Assembly (NCBI GenBank): GCA_013285945.1 | Contig: JABDGP010000023.1 | Coordinates: forward strand, 1 to 42,633 | DNA from: Bacteroidota bacterium | GTDB lineage: Bacteria; Bacteroidota; Bacteroidia; Cytophagales; Cyclobacteriaceae | Direction of reading: 5' to 3' | Length of the DNA: 42,633 bases | Shown: one piece after another, positions 8,255-17,052 of the stretch | Position numbering within the stretch: position 1 is the first letter of the stretch | Layout: every line of letters starts with the position of its first letter | Position numbers and translations under genes: made by a program | Notes under the pieces: model-generated | Seen by the model: only the letters and a program-made list of their open reading frames with translations | Database searches by the model: none | What the model was told of the DNA's origin: nothing

Positions 8255-8986
8255 ATGAGTGGGTTTGGTAAGTATATGATATTTCTGGGGTCGTTGTTTG
8301 TACGTAGAGAATCCTTTGCGACATACTACAAGCTGGTTTTAGAAGAGTGTATTCAAATCGGGATCAACTCAGCACTTCTTTTCATCTTGGTCTCAACATT
8401 TATAGGCGCGGTAACTACGGTTCAAACCGCATTTAATATGGTAAGCCCCTTAATTCCGAGGTTCGTGATTTCTCAGGTTGTGCGCGAAATGACTGTACTT
8501 GAACTTGCCCCCACAATTATGGCGCTTATATATGCCGGCAAAATTGGCTCAAGCATGGCTGGCGGTCTGGGTACAATGCGAATCACAGAACAGATCGATG
8601 CGCTGGAAGTAATGGGTATCAATTCCTCGTCCTACTTAGTGTTGCCTAAAATAATTGCATCAGTGTTGATGTATCCATTACTAGTAATTTTAGCTGGAGT
8701 GTGTGCTCTGGTTGGTGGATATTTGGTAGGAACAGTAGCCGGCATACTCACTCCCACCGAATATGTATCGGGTCTTCGTTTTTCATTCAACCCTACAGAA
8801 ATTTCATTTGCACTAACGAAATCTTTTGTATTTGCTTTTTTAATAGCATCGATATCTTCCTTTAAGGGCTACTTCACCAAAGGCGGGGCTCTTGAAGTAG
8901 GAATTGCAACTACAGAGGCTGTAACCACAAGCGTTATTTCAATATTATTGGCCGATTACCTTCTTGCCAACCTGTTATTGCGATGA
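8255..8986 (+). CDS. mlaE: MlaE-family ABC transporter permease
   Basis: A 243-residue inner-membrane protein of the MlaE/YrbE family, permease of the Mla-type system that moves phospholipids between inner and outer membranes. It has about five or six hydrophobic segments. The family hallmark region is clear: LAPTIMALIYAGKIGSSMAGGLGTMRITEQIDALEVMGI, spanning about residues 88-126 with a conserved amphipathic stretch E-Q-I-D-A-L. It overlaps the ATPase gene downstream by four bases (ATGA), which indicates translational coupling. The usual third partner, an MCE-domain MlaD protein, is not next to it. Whether import or export of lipid is favoured is not visible. Confidence 0.92.
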   Translation: MSGFGKYMIFLGSLFVRRESFATYYKLVLEECIQIGINSALLFILVSTFIGAVTTVQTAFNMVSPLIPRFVISQVVREMTVLELAPTIMALIYAGKIGSSMAGGLGTMRITEQIDALEVMGINSSSYLVLPKIIASVLMYPLLVILAGVCALVGGYLVGTVAGILTPTEYVSGLRFSFNPTEISFALTKSFVFAFLIASISSFKGYFTKGGALEVGIATTEAVTTSVISILLADYLLANLLLR

Positions 8987-9732
8987 TCAAGATCAAAGAT
9001 ATTTCTAAGGCATTTGGAGACAAAACTGTGCTGGATGGCATCAGTGCAGAATTTGACAAAGGAAAAACAAATTTGATTATTGGATCAAGTGGAACCGGGA
9101 AAAGTGTGCTCCTAAAATGTATTGTAGGGCTGATCAACCCGGATGAGGGACGCGTTTTCTATGACTTACGAAACTTCACCGAAGCCGACAAAGAAATAAA
9201 GTCAGAGATTCGCCGCGAAATTGGGATGCTCTTTCAGGGAGGAGCATTATTCGATTCTAAAAATGTAGAAGAGAATGTGATGTTTCCGTTGGACGTGCTT
9301 ACAAAAATGCCTTTGGATGAAAAGCGTGACCGGGCAAATCTTTGTTTAAAAAGAGTAGGCTTGGAGAATTCAAATCAAAAAGCGGTGTCTGAAATCAGCG
9401 GTGGCATGAAAAAACGAGTGGGCATCGCGCGTGCCATTGTAAACAATCCCAATTACTTATTTTGCGATGAACCCAACTCAGGTCTGGATCCTCAAACTTC
9501 TATTTTGATTGACGAACTGATTCACGAGATAACCCACGAACTCGATATCACCACGATCGTAGTTACTCACGATATGAATTCAGTAATAGGAATCGGTGAA
9601 AATATTATTTTCCTTTATAAAGGTCATAAACTTTGGGAAGGCAACCACACCGAGATCACTCACTCAGGCGTAGAAGAGCTTGACGACTTCGTCTTTGCTA
9701 ACAAAGTGATGAGTCAGATGCGAAAGCAGTAA
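8983..9732 (+). CDS. mlaF: MlaF-family ABC transporter ATPase
   Basis: A 249-residue cytoplasmic ATPase that drives the MlaE permease. It carries the Walker A motif GSSGTGKS (34-41), Q-loop Gln85, an ISGGM signature (138-142) followed by KKRVGIARA, the Walker B LFCDEP segment with Asp162 and Glu163, a D-loop GLDP, and the switch His196 (VVTHD). The FQGGALFDSKNVEENVMFPL stretch is characteristic of the Mla/Mce subgroup. It starts inside the mlaE stop codon (four-base overlap) and ends 57 bases from the convergent FtsX-type gene. No MlaD, MlaC or MlaB homologue follows, so partners must be encoded elsewhere. Confidence 0.94.
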   Translation: MIKIKDISKAFGDKTVLDGISAEFDKGKTNLIIGSSGTGKSVLLKCIVGLINPDEGRVFYDLRNFTEADKEIKSEIRREIGMLFQGGALFDSKNVEENVMFPLDVLTKMPLDEKRDRANLCLKRVGLENSNQKAVSEISGGMKKRVGIARAIVNNPNYLFCDEPNSGLDPQTSILIDELIHEITHELDITTIVVTHDMNSVIGIGENIIFLYKGHKLWEGNHTEITHSGVEELDDFVFANKVMSQMRKQ

Positions 9733-9789
9733 CAAGAAGGTGATTTAATCCTTGTTGCTATTGACCATTAACTAACAACGTTTCACCAT

Positions 9790-12162
9790 CTACTCGTACC
9801 GCAAACTCTTAATTGGATTGACCAAAGCTGCCTTAGCTGCGTGATAACTTACCGTCAGCATTGATACGAGGAAACAAAGTACAGCAGCTATTATTAATGT
9901 TATCGTGCCAACTTCAACGTGATACGCATAAGTTTTAAGAAACCAGTGATCCATAAAATACCACCCTACCGGGCAGCCAATCACGGTTGCAATTAACACT
10001 AACAACGCAAATTCTTTGGCCATCAACTGCATAAGACCGGGTACGCTCGCTCCCATTACCTTCCGTACACCCAGTTCCTTGGTACGTTGCTCAGCCGAAA
10101 AAGCAGATAGTCCAAAAAGCCCGAGGCAAGAAATAATAATAGACAGGCCAGAGAAGTAGTTAAATAGTTTTCCGAATCGATCTTCCGTCTTGTATAAATT
10201 ATCCCAGTCCTGATCCAGCAAGTTCGATTCAAATGGATACGAAGCTGCATATTGCTTGCTGACTTTCTCCATTGCTTTTAGCGCTCCTGAAAGTTGTCCT
10301 TCTTTGTGACGCACAAAAATAATATTGAACCAATCGGGGTCGTAAAGCATAAAAAGAGGTTCTACTTTATCGTGTACCGACTGAAAATGAAAGTCTTTCA
10401 CCATACCAATGATTTTTCCCTTGCGGTTCTTCCAAAGGGTCAATGGTTGATCTACCGGATTTTCGAAGCCCATCGCCTTTGCCGCAGCTTCATTCACAAT
10501 AAAATTGGCAGTATCTGTGGTTAGCTCCTGCTTAAAACTTCTCCCCAGTTTCATGGTCATCCCAAGGCTTTGGATAAAATTATAATCAACCGAAAAATTT
10601 GAAAACAAAGTTCTTTGATTCGGATCTTTACCTTCCCATTCAAGGCCGGAAGTAGAATTACCAAAATCAATAGGGTTAGCACTAGAAAGCGAAGCAATCT
10701 CAACAGACGGATCTTTCAGCAATTCTTCACGAATGGCATCGCCATGCTTTTGCATATCCCCTCTCATACACATGTACGTGAGATTTTTACGGTCCATACC
10801 AATGTCTTTGCTTTTAATAAAATTCAATTGACGAAAGACTACTATGGTGCTGATAATTAATATGATTGAAAAGCAGAATTGTGTAACGACCAGAACTTTT
10901 CTAAACCTCGACGCACCAGTCCCGCTCTTTATCTGCCCTTTTAACACGCGGGCAGGATTAAAACCTGATATGTAGAGAGCCGGATAACTGCCTGAAACGA
11001 GTCCAGTGAACACAATCACGGAAATGAATATTACCATTGGTTGCCCGGCAAACAGATCTAGTGTAAGTTTTTTCCCTGCGATTTCATTAAACAACGGGAG
11101 CATGAGATACGTGATTAAAATCGCCAACAATGATGAAAAAATCACCATCACCATTGATTCAGCTAAAAACTGAAATGCCAATTGCCTCTTCACTGCGCCA
11201 ACTGTTTTACGGAGTCCTACTTCCTTAGCGCGTTTAGCCGATTGCGCTGTTGTCAGGTTCATGAAGTTAATGCTGGCTATCAAAAGCACTAATATTGCTA
11301 CTACGAAGAATATCCTTACGCTTTCAATCCGCCCTCCGGCCAACTTACCATTCTCAAATTTGCCATAGAGGTAGGCATCTTTCAGTGGCTGAATAATCAA
11401 TTCAATATTTTTACTTTCTTCCGTGTGGTTATTAATCTCATGCTTCAGTTTCTCGGCCAGAAGAACAGGGTCTGTCTTATCTCTCAATAAAATATTCGTT
11501 CGAATATTATTGTTACCCCAAGAAGCCAGCCAGTCTTTGTTCTTGTTAAAAAACCATTCGAAAGACATTAAAAAATCAAATTGTATCGAGGATGTTCCTG
11601 GAATATCTTTCAGCACCCCGGTAACCGAAAAACTCTCACCGGCATCCATTACGAGGGCTTTCCCAAGCGGATCGTCGTCGCCAAAGAATTTCTTTGCCAT
11701 CGCCTGACTGATAACAATAGCGTGATTGTCCTTCAGACATGAATTAATATCACCTTTGATCAGGGGAAATGTATGCATCAATGTAAAATCCTGATCTACA
11801 AAGCGACCTTCCTCATAAAAATTTTTCTCGCCAATTTGAAATAACCTTCGTTCAGGCCAGGTAATACGTGTAGCCATTTCGATTTCAGGGAAACGTTCTT
11901 TCAATACGGGAGCCATAGGCCCAGGCGTAGAATTGAAAGTAAATAGTTGTCCTGCCGAATAGGTTTGATTTTCGAGCACACGGTAAAGACGGTCGTTCTT
12001 TTTATGAAACCCGTCGGTGGTAAGTTCGTCGCGAACCCAAAGGAAAATAATGAGGCTGCAAGAAATACCAAAAGCAAGACCCACAATATTAATAAATGAA
12101 AAAGCTTTGTTCCTTATCAAGCCGCGAAAGGTAACAAGCAAGTAGCTTTTAATCATATGCAT
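9790..12162 (-). CDS. Two-domain FtsX/MacB-type ABC transporter permease
   Basis: A 790-residue inner-membrane protein of the large Bacteroidota family with two MacB_PCD-FtsX units. The N-terminal segment RGLIRNKAFSFINIVGLAFG (about residues 13-32) leads into the first membrane helix. A periplasmic core domain follows (about 50-285), then three helices with the coupling motif AKRAKEVGLRKTVGA, then a second periplasmic domain (about 450-670) and three C-terminal helices with SAEQRTKELGVRKVMGAS. Such proteins pair with a separate ATPase and are mechanotransmitters or lipid/peptide exporters; no ATPase gene adjoins it on this strand. It lies 86 bases after the histidine kinase gene and may share its transcript. 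Start alternatives are Met1 and Met3. Confidence 0.88.
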   Translation of the reverse strand: MHMIKSYLLVTFRGLIRNKAFSFINIVGLAFGISCSLIIFLWVRDELTTDGFHKKNDRLYRVLENQTYSAGQLFTFNSTPGPMAPVLKERFPEIEMATRITWPERRLFQIGEKNFYEEGRFVDQDFTLMHTFPLIKGDINSCLKDNHAIVISQAMAKKFFGDDDPLGKALVMDAGESFSVTGVLKDIPGTSSIQFDFLMSFEWFFNKNKDWLASWGNNNIRTNILLRDKTDPVLLAEKLKHEINNHTEESKNIELIIQPLKDAYLYGKFENGKLAGGRIESVRIFFVVAILVLLIASINFMNLTTAQSAKRAKEVGLRKTVGAVKRQLAFQFLAESMVMVIFSSLLAILITYLMLPLFNEIAGKKLTLDLFAGQPMVIFISVIVFTGLVSGSYPALYISGFNPARVLKGQIKSGTGASRFRKVLVVTQFCFSIILIISTIVVFRQLNFIKSKDIGMDRKNLTYMCMRGDMQKHGDAIREELLKDPSVEIASLSSANPIDFGNSTSGLEWEGKDPNQRTLFSNFSVDYNFIQSLGMTMKLGRSFKQELTTDTANFIVNEAAAKAMGFENPVDQPLTLWKNRKGKIIGMVKDFHFQSVHDKVEPLFMLYDPDWFNIIFVRHKEGQLSGALKAMEKVSKQYAASYPFESNLLDQDWDNLYKTEDRFGKLFNYFSGLSIIISCLGLFGLSAFSAEQRTKELGVRKVMGASVPGLMQLMAKEFALLVLIATVIGCPVGWYFMDHWFLKTYAYHVEVGTITLIIAAVLCFLVSMLTVSYHAAKAALVNPIKSLRYE

Positions 12163-12248
12163 GAAGGTTGGTGCAAAGACAGATCGTAATTAAAATAGTT
12201 GCAACGATTATACTCTCCTGTCAAAGAAAGGTTACAAGGCCAAATGAC

Positions 12249-15200
12249 TTATTTACGTTCAAGTTTTATGAAAAAAGTGGTTCCCGACTGAGTCTTTGTC
12301 TCAAACCAAATCTCCCCACCCATTTGTTCAATCCCTTGCTTTGCAATAGCAAGTCCCAATCCTGATCCGGTCTTTTTTGTGCTAAAATGCGGCAGGAAAA
12401 TTTTTTCACGTAATTCCGGGACAATGCCCGTACCGTTGTCGCGAAACCGGATGATGCAATATTCGTCTTGTGGTAGAATTGATATCTCTACCGACACAGA
12501 CTTACCCTTTGACCCGGACTGCAATCCATTTAAAATGATATTCGAAAAAATTCTGCCGAGCAACTGCCTGTCACCTTGAATAAAAACCGGCTTTGATGAC
12601 TCCTCGAACCTGACTTCTCCACTACCATGGTTTTCAAAGAGAGCAACTGCATTCGGTATTAATTCGGCTACATCAACCCTCGATAAAACCAACTCCGGCA
12701 TTGCAGCAAAAGCACTGAATGATCCTGCGATATTGTTGAGGGTTTCAACCTGAGCCATTAACATTTTTACAGATTGTTGCGTTTTCTCACTGGTGAGGCT
12801 CCCATTTACCATCACTTGTTCAAGCTGTTGCAAAGTTAATTTCATTGGAGTGAGGGGATTTCTTATTTCGTGCGCCACTTGTTGGGCTATTTCACGCCAT
12901 GCGTTCTCCTTTTGGCTGAGAGTAAGTTGGGTTTTACTTTGCTCGAGATTGCTCAACATTTTATTGTACTCTTTTACCATCAAACCGATTTCATCATTTG
13001 CTTTCCATTCCATCGGTTGATTTTTGTCAAGAGTAGTTGCTTTCAGTTTCTTGGCAATGAACCGGAGTGGAGAAGTAAGTTTGTTAATTGTATTAAATGT
13101 CAGGAATGAAAATAGAATAAATACTACGGTAAAAGTGACAAGTATGTTTGTAAGCACATTTATCTTTGCGCTTTCGGAACCAGATTCAAAAAAAGGAAGT
13201 TCCAGGATACCTACAAGCTGCCCCGTACTGGCAGATTTGATAGCAAAAAATGAACTAGTGTATTCAAGGGAGCCAATATGCGCCTGAACATTTACTGTAT
13301 TATACTTTTGAACGACAATCTTCTCCCATGCACCACGATCCGGCAAAGGCATGGTCAACTGATCTTTGAAAATTGTTGGCTGGCTTGTAGCAAGTAGTTT
13401 ACCATCTTGCGAGAACAGGTTGGCATCAACATTTGAAGCCCTTGTCGTTTCGGCTAATTTGTTTTTTAATTCATCGGGTAGCTCGTTGGAATTTATTTTA
13501 TCAAGTAAACCTGAAACGCTTTCCGTAATTAATTGACCCTTATCCCGAATTTCTTTCTCAAGCTGCGCTTCGTTTGACTGGGTGATCAATCGTAACGCAA
13601 TCGTACTTACAACAATTAGGGGCAACAAGAATGCTAAATAAGCATAGATCTGAATCCGTGTAGAATAGTTCAAAGTTTGTCTTCTTCTCACAAGGTCAAT
13701 GGAATAGAGTATCATCAAAAGAATGACCAGAGCTACGCCTATAACAAACAGAAAAGAAAAATTTGCAAGTATGTAAAACGCAGGGTACTCCTTTACAACC
13801 ACTGCGGCTCGTTTACCTGCATCGTCCTCTGCTGCTACGATCCAGTTGTCCTGATATTTGATGCCCGTAGAATACAGTCTTAGATCATTTAACAACCGTG
13901 TGTCAAAATCCCGATCAAAATTGAAGCTGCCAAAGTTTCCAATAGATTTACCATGATTAAAAAAAATGTAACTAAAATCTTTGCTGTCAATAGATTGTGC
14001 AAAACGATTATCTACTAAGAGTTCGGGGTAAACCTGCCGGGGTGTAAACCGTTTTAATGACAAATCGAGTATTACGTATCCTTGTAAATTATTTTTCTCA
14101 TTTAATTGTATCACTGCCAGATAATGTTTAACCGTCTCATCGCTCGAACTTCGTATCCGGTAAATACCATTATACCCGGTTTTATTTGCTTCATCCTGAA
14201 AGTCTTTAAGAAACGAAGCAAAATCAGTACTTGATTCGCCATCTGCGGGATTACCATCGGCATGATAAAAATTAATGGTAACAGTATACCGGTCAAAGTA
14301 ATTACTAAGAAGCTGTTGCTTTATCTTCTGCCGAACAATATTCTTGGATAATAATGGGTTGTCGAGACTTGCATTAATAAAGGGATCATTTGAAATTCGT
14401 AATGATGTTTCGTTCAACAAGTATTCACCGAGTACATCCCGGTTAATAAGATTGGCAGCAGATGAGAACATTGACCTCAATTTTTGTTCTTCAGAAAATC
14501 GCCAAATCCCTAATGCGCCCTGGGCAGCGTAGGCAATAATGGCTATTATCAAAAAAGAGAATGTACGATAACCAACGATTGCAAATACTCGCAAGTAGGA
14601 TAAAGAATAAATCAGCAAAAAATAAACTGTACCGACGAATAACGTGATCCAATAGTTAAGCCCCGAGAATAAAAAGTAAGAAGTGAAGAGCAAAGCAGAA
14701 AGCAAAAGACAAGCCGTAAATTCTCCGGGTTTCATCAATCTTGCCCATCGCACAAAAATAGTAACGAACAAGAATGAACTGATACAACCAAATACAAATG
14801 CCAAAAGAATTAATATACGTAAGCCATCAAACGCTACACCTGTTGTGACGTCAATAGAAATTGACGAGTCATGGAAAATTGACTCTACAAAAAGATGCGG
14901 AAATAGAAAAGAAAAGTATGAAGCTGTAAGCAGGAGTAATGTCAACAACCATTTCCTTTTGGTGCTTACTTTATAACTCTTCTTAACAAAATCGAAACGT
15001 GAATAGATTCGGAATATGTAAGCACAGGTTAAAGTGACTATGAGAGCGTTTAGAAAAAAATCTCCAGGTGAGGCATTGAAGGAAGATGAGGCAAAATATT
15101 TCGAATCAAAAAATCTGGAATACATCCAGCGTTCAGGAAATAACAATTGCACCATGGCAATTCGAATACCAGCCAGGGCCAAAAACAAAAACAAAAAACC

Positions 15201-15866
15201 AGAAAAGTATTTCTTGTCTGCTTGCATCTGACGCGTCTTGTAAAAGATCCCAGATAGGAAAGAAAGTATAGCGGCAAAAGCAAGAGCGAGTGAAATTTTA
15301 TTGTCGTTCAATACCCCAGTTGGGGCCTGAACTCTAAATAAGCAATCAGAACCAAGGCAAACTGGGGCGCTGGAAACACTAGTATTATTTAAAATTTTTA
15401 CCCCCTGTATCGGGAAAATCTTCTCATTCCAGCTCGGGAAGAGATAACGATTGGTAATTTCAAAACCGGTGCGCAAAGGAATTATTCCTACAAGTGATTT
15501 ACCATTCCCTAACAGGCTCTGATAAACAATCCAGTCCTTTCGCGGGGTCTGTACCAATTTCAATTTATCATCTCCTTCAAAATCATGTTCATCGACGGGG
15601 TAATCAGTCTTGCTCCATTTTTTTATTTTTCCATTCTCCAGAAGAAAAAACGGCCTTTTAAGTATCGACCAATCAATCAATGTATCACTTAAAATTAACT
15701 GCGCTTCCGTTTCCAGCTTAGCAAGCTCCTGCCCTAGATTTTTAGCAATTTCGATGGAGAGGTAATCATCAGAGATGGCTTTGGGGTTTAAATAATCATA
15801 ACCAATAGCCGTGGCTAAAAGCAAGACACCAGAAATAAATAAAAGTGGTAGCTTCTTCATACCCAA
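12249..15866 (-). CDS. Large multi-pass sensor histidine kinase (NtrY-like core)
   Basis: A 1205-residue membrane sensor kinase. Order: an N-terminal hydrophobic segment (about 5-22); a hydrophilic region; a block of six or seven membrane helices (about 195-460); a large extracytoplasmic region (about 470-700); a helix near 705-725; a helix near 742-765; a second extracytoplasmic sensor domain (about 770-905); a helix near 908-928; HAMP (about 930-980); the HisKA domain with His999 in VAHEIRNPLTP; and an HATPase domain with NGLQSG, DNGTGI and GSGLGLAIAK. HEIRNPLTP and the HAMP linkage resemble NtrY. It autophosphorylates His999 and passes phosphate to an unseen response regulator: none is encoded nearby. 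The signal is unknown. The length is about twice that of a normal kinase, with no sign of frameshift. Confidence 0.9.
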   Translation of the reverse strand: MGMKKLPLLFISGVLLLATAIGYDYLNPKAISDDYLSIEIAKNLGQELAKLETEAQLILSDTLIDWSILKRPFFLLENGKIKKWSKTDYPVDEHDFEGDDKLKLVQTPRKDWIVYQSLLGNGKSLVGIIPLRTGFEITNRYLFPSWNEKIFPIQGVKILNNTSVSSAPVCLGSDCLFRVQAPTGVLNDNKISLALAFAAILSFLSGIFYKTRQMQADKKYFSGFLFLFLALAGIRIAMVQLLFPERWMYSRFFDSKYFASSSFNASPGDFFLNALIVTLTCAYIFRIYSRFDFVKKSYKVSTKRKWLLTLLLLTASYFSFLFPHLFVESIFHDSSISIDVTTGVAFDGLRILILLAFVFGCISSFLFVTIFVRWARLMKPGEFTACLLLSALLFTSYFLFSGLNYWITLFVGTVYFLLIYSLSYLRVFAIVGYRTFSFLIIAIIAYAAQGALGIWRFSEEQKLRSMFSSAANLINRDVLGEYLLNETSLRISNDPFINASLDNPLLSKNIVRQKIKQQLLSNYFDRYTVTINFYHADGNPADGESSTDFASFLKDFQDEANKTGYNGIYRIRSSSDETVKHYLAVIQLNEKNNLQGYVILDLSLKRFTPRQVYPELLVDNRFAQSIDSKDFSYIFFNHGKSIGNFGSFNFDRDFDTRLLNDLRLYSTGIKYQDNWIVAAEDDAGKRAAVVVKEYPAFYILANFSFLFVIGVALVILLMILYSIDLVRRRQTLNYSTRIQIYAYLAFLLPLIVVSTIALRLITQSNEAQLEKEIRDKGQLITESVSGLLDKINSNELPDELKNKLAETTRASNVDANLFSQDGKLLATSQPTIFKDQLTMPLPDRGAWEKIVVQKYNTVNVQAHIGSLEYTSSFFAIKSASTGQLVGILELPFFESGSESAKINVLTNILVTFTVVFILFSFLTFNTINKLTSPLRFIAKKLKATTLDKNQPMEWKANDEIGLMVKEYNKMLSNLEQSKTQLTLSQKENAWREIAQQVAHEIRNPLTPMKLTLQQLEQVMVNGSLTSEKTQQSVKMLMAQVETLNNIAGSFSAFAAMPELVLSRVDVAELIPNAVALFENHGSGEVRFEESSKPVFIQGDRQLLGRIFSNIILNGLQSGSKGKSVSVEISILPQDEYCIIRFRDNGTGIVPELREKIFLPHFSTKKTGSGLGLAIAKQGIEQMGGEIWFETKTQSGTTFFIKLERK

Positions 15867-15914
15867 AAAATGCTAGGTTCGTACAGATGACTGAAAGACT
15901 CATTCATGCACAAA

Positions 15915-15946
15915 GCTCCCCCTAAACCTACACGATTTAGCGGAGC
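15915..15946 (-). terminator. Possible weak terminator hairpin after the DUF983 gene
   Basis: GCTCC/GGAGC (15915-15919 with 15942-15946) and CTAAA/TTTAG (15922-15926 with 15936-15940) form two stacked helices with a small internal loop and a 9-base loop. On the minus strand only a short TTTG follows, not a real T-tract. It may weakly end the oxidase-assembly transcript before the kinase gene. Confidence 0.3.
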
Positions 15947-15954
15947 ATAAAAAA

Positions 15955-16323
15955 TCAATCCTCTTTCCGAGTCAAGCCGCCGAACCAGTACAGAAATAAT
16001 ATTCTGGAATAGCGAAAGCTTACAGGTATGAAAAGAAAAGCCGAAACAATAATGGCAGTGATGTATACCCAATCGGGTGGGTCAAGGAAAAAATAAAGCA
16101 AAAACCAAACGGCACCAAAAATAGCGATAGTAAAAGCATAGCTTACATACAACGCCCCAAAATAAAATCCCGGCTCGGGCTCAAAACTCGCATCACAAGT
16201 TGCACAAGACTGATTCATCTCGCTGAATTTCCTGAATTGCGACAGCGGATACTTGAAAATATAACCTTCGTGACACCGTGGACATCTACCCTGCCAAAGT
16301 GCCTCCAATCGATTTCTCTGCAT
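15955..16323 (-). CDS. DUF983 membrane protein with two CxxC pairs
   Basis: A 122-residue protein. The N-terminal cytoplasmic part has a zinc-ribbon-like pair, Cys14/Cys17 (CPRC) and Cys40/Cys43 (CATC), followed by the family motif FEPEPGFYFGA and two membrane helices (about 56-77 and 86-107). DUF983 genes are commonly found near cytochrome oxidase genes, and a role in oxidase assembly or metal handling is an inference from that. The coding region begins 38 bases inside the end of the CAMC protein gene, so the two overlap in different frames; no in-frame Met exists between the start and the first Cys, so the overlap appears real unless a GTG or TTG start is used. It is the last gene of the cox-linked block. 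Confidence 0.85.
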   Translation of the reverse strand: MQRNRLEALWQGRCPRCHEGYIFKYPLSQFRKFSEMNQSCATCDASFEPEPGFYFGALYVSYAFTIAIFGAVWFLLYFFLDPPDWVYITAIIVSAFLFIPVSFRYSRILFLYWFGGLTRKED

Positions 16324-16537
16324 TTCTTTTGCTGGTTCTATACCAAAGATAGGCCAATACGCTCACAAAAAGATAAGGAGCAATAAACAAATACAATATT
16401 CCAAAATTGATTCCTGCCGCTATGCCAATGTTCCCATTGCTAATATTGTTTTCAAGTGTAGCCTTGCACATAGCACACTGTGCAGATGAGCTCACCGCGC
16501 TAACTACCAACAAACAAAATGTAATTATAATTTTCAC
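16286..16537 (-). CDS. Small exported CAMC protein of the oxidase cluster
   Basis: An 83-residue protein with a signal peptide-like N-terminus ending SSSAQ, then CAMC (Cys21 and Cys24) right after the predicted cleavage site, a short polar stretch (KATLENNISNG), one membrane helix (about 40-66) and a short basic tail. I know of similar short proteins sitting beside oxidase genes in Bacteroidota, but of no assigned function. The exposed CxxC next to a membrane anchor suits a copper or thiol relay to oxidase subunits; this is inference. It overlaps the DUF420 gene by four bases (ATGA) and the DUF983 gene by 38 bases, so the three are translationally coupled. Confidence 0.7.
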   Translation of the reverse strand: MKIIITFCLLVVSAVSSSAQCAMCKATLENNISNGNIGIAAGINFGILYLFIAPYLFVSVLAYLWYRTSKRNAEKSIGGTLAG

Positions 16538-17052
16538 TTATAGTATGGGCTGATCATCAAATAAACCACTACACCTGTGACAGCTACATAAAGCCACAAT
16601 GGGAAAGTAAATTTAGCCAATCGCTTATGTCTTTCAAAGTTGCCGGCCAGCGCTCTCGAAAAGGTAAACAAGACAAATGGGATCACTGTAATTGAGAGAA
16701 TAATGTGTGTTACCAATATAAAAAAATACAAGTATCGAATAAATCCTACGCCTCCATACGTAGTCGTTTCGCTCGTAATGTGATAAAGTACATACATCAC
16801 AAGGAACAAGCCTGACAATAAAAGGCAAATCTTATTAACCAATTCGTGCCTTGCGCGGTTTCCATTTTTTATGGATATGTACGAGACCACTAATAAAACT
16901 GCTGTGACACCATTTATAGTAGCATAGATGGGTGGTAAAAATGAAAAATCATACCCAGGAATCTTTACACCAAATAGGGCGGCCACGGCAATCGGGATCA
17001 CCACAGAGAGTACTACAATTAATTTTTTGTACGGTTCGGTCTTTTTTTGCAT
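16534..17052 (-). CDS. DUF420 membrane protein (CtaM/YozB-like)
   Basis: A 172-residue protein with about five membrane helices. The family is DUF420, which includes YozB/CtaM of Firmicutes, a factor needed for active aa3-type oxidase. The conserved His-containing helices are visible: MYVLYHITSETTTYGG at about 80-95 and THIILSITVIPF at about 112-125, with a later RHKRLAKFTFPLWLYVAVTG stretch at about 137-156. Its stop overlaps the CAMC gene by four bases and its start shares one base with the stop of the SCO-like gene, so it sits in a tight operon. An oxidase-assembly role is likely but not proven for this lineage. Confidence 0.85.
   Translation of the reverse strand: MQKKTEPYKKLIVVLSVVIPIAVAALFGVKIPGYDFSFLPPIYATINGVTAVLLVVSYISIKNGNRARHELVNKICLLLSGLFLVMYVLYHITSETTTYGGVGFIRYLYFFILVTHIILSITVIPFVLFTFSRALAGNFERHKRLAKFTFPLWLYVAVTGVVVYLMISPYYK

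Noticed and set aside
9733-9789. Bidirectional terminator between mlaF and the FtsX-type gene
   Set aside because: Only a bulged 7-bp AACAA(GA)AGG/CCTTGTT pairing is present, without a T-tract.
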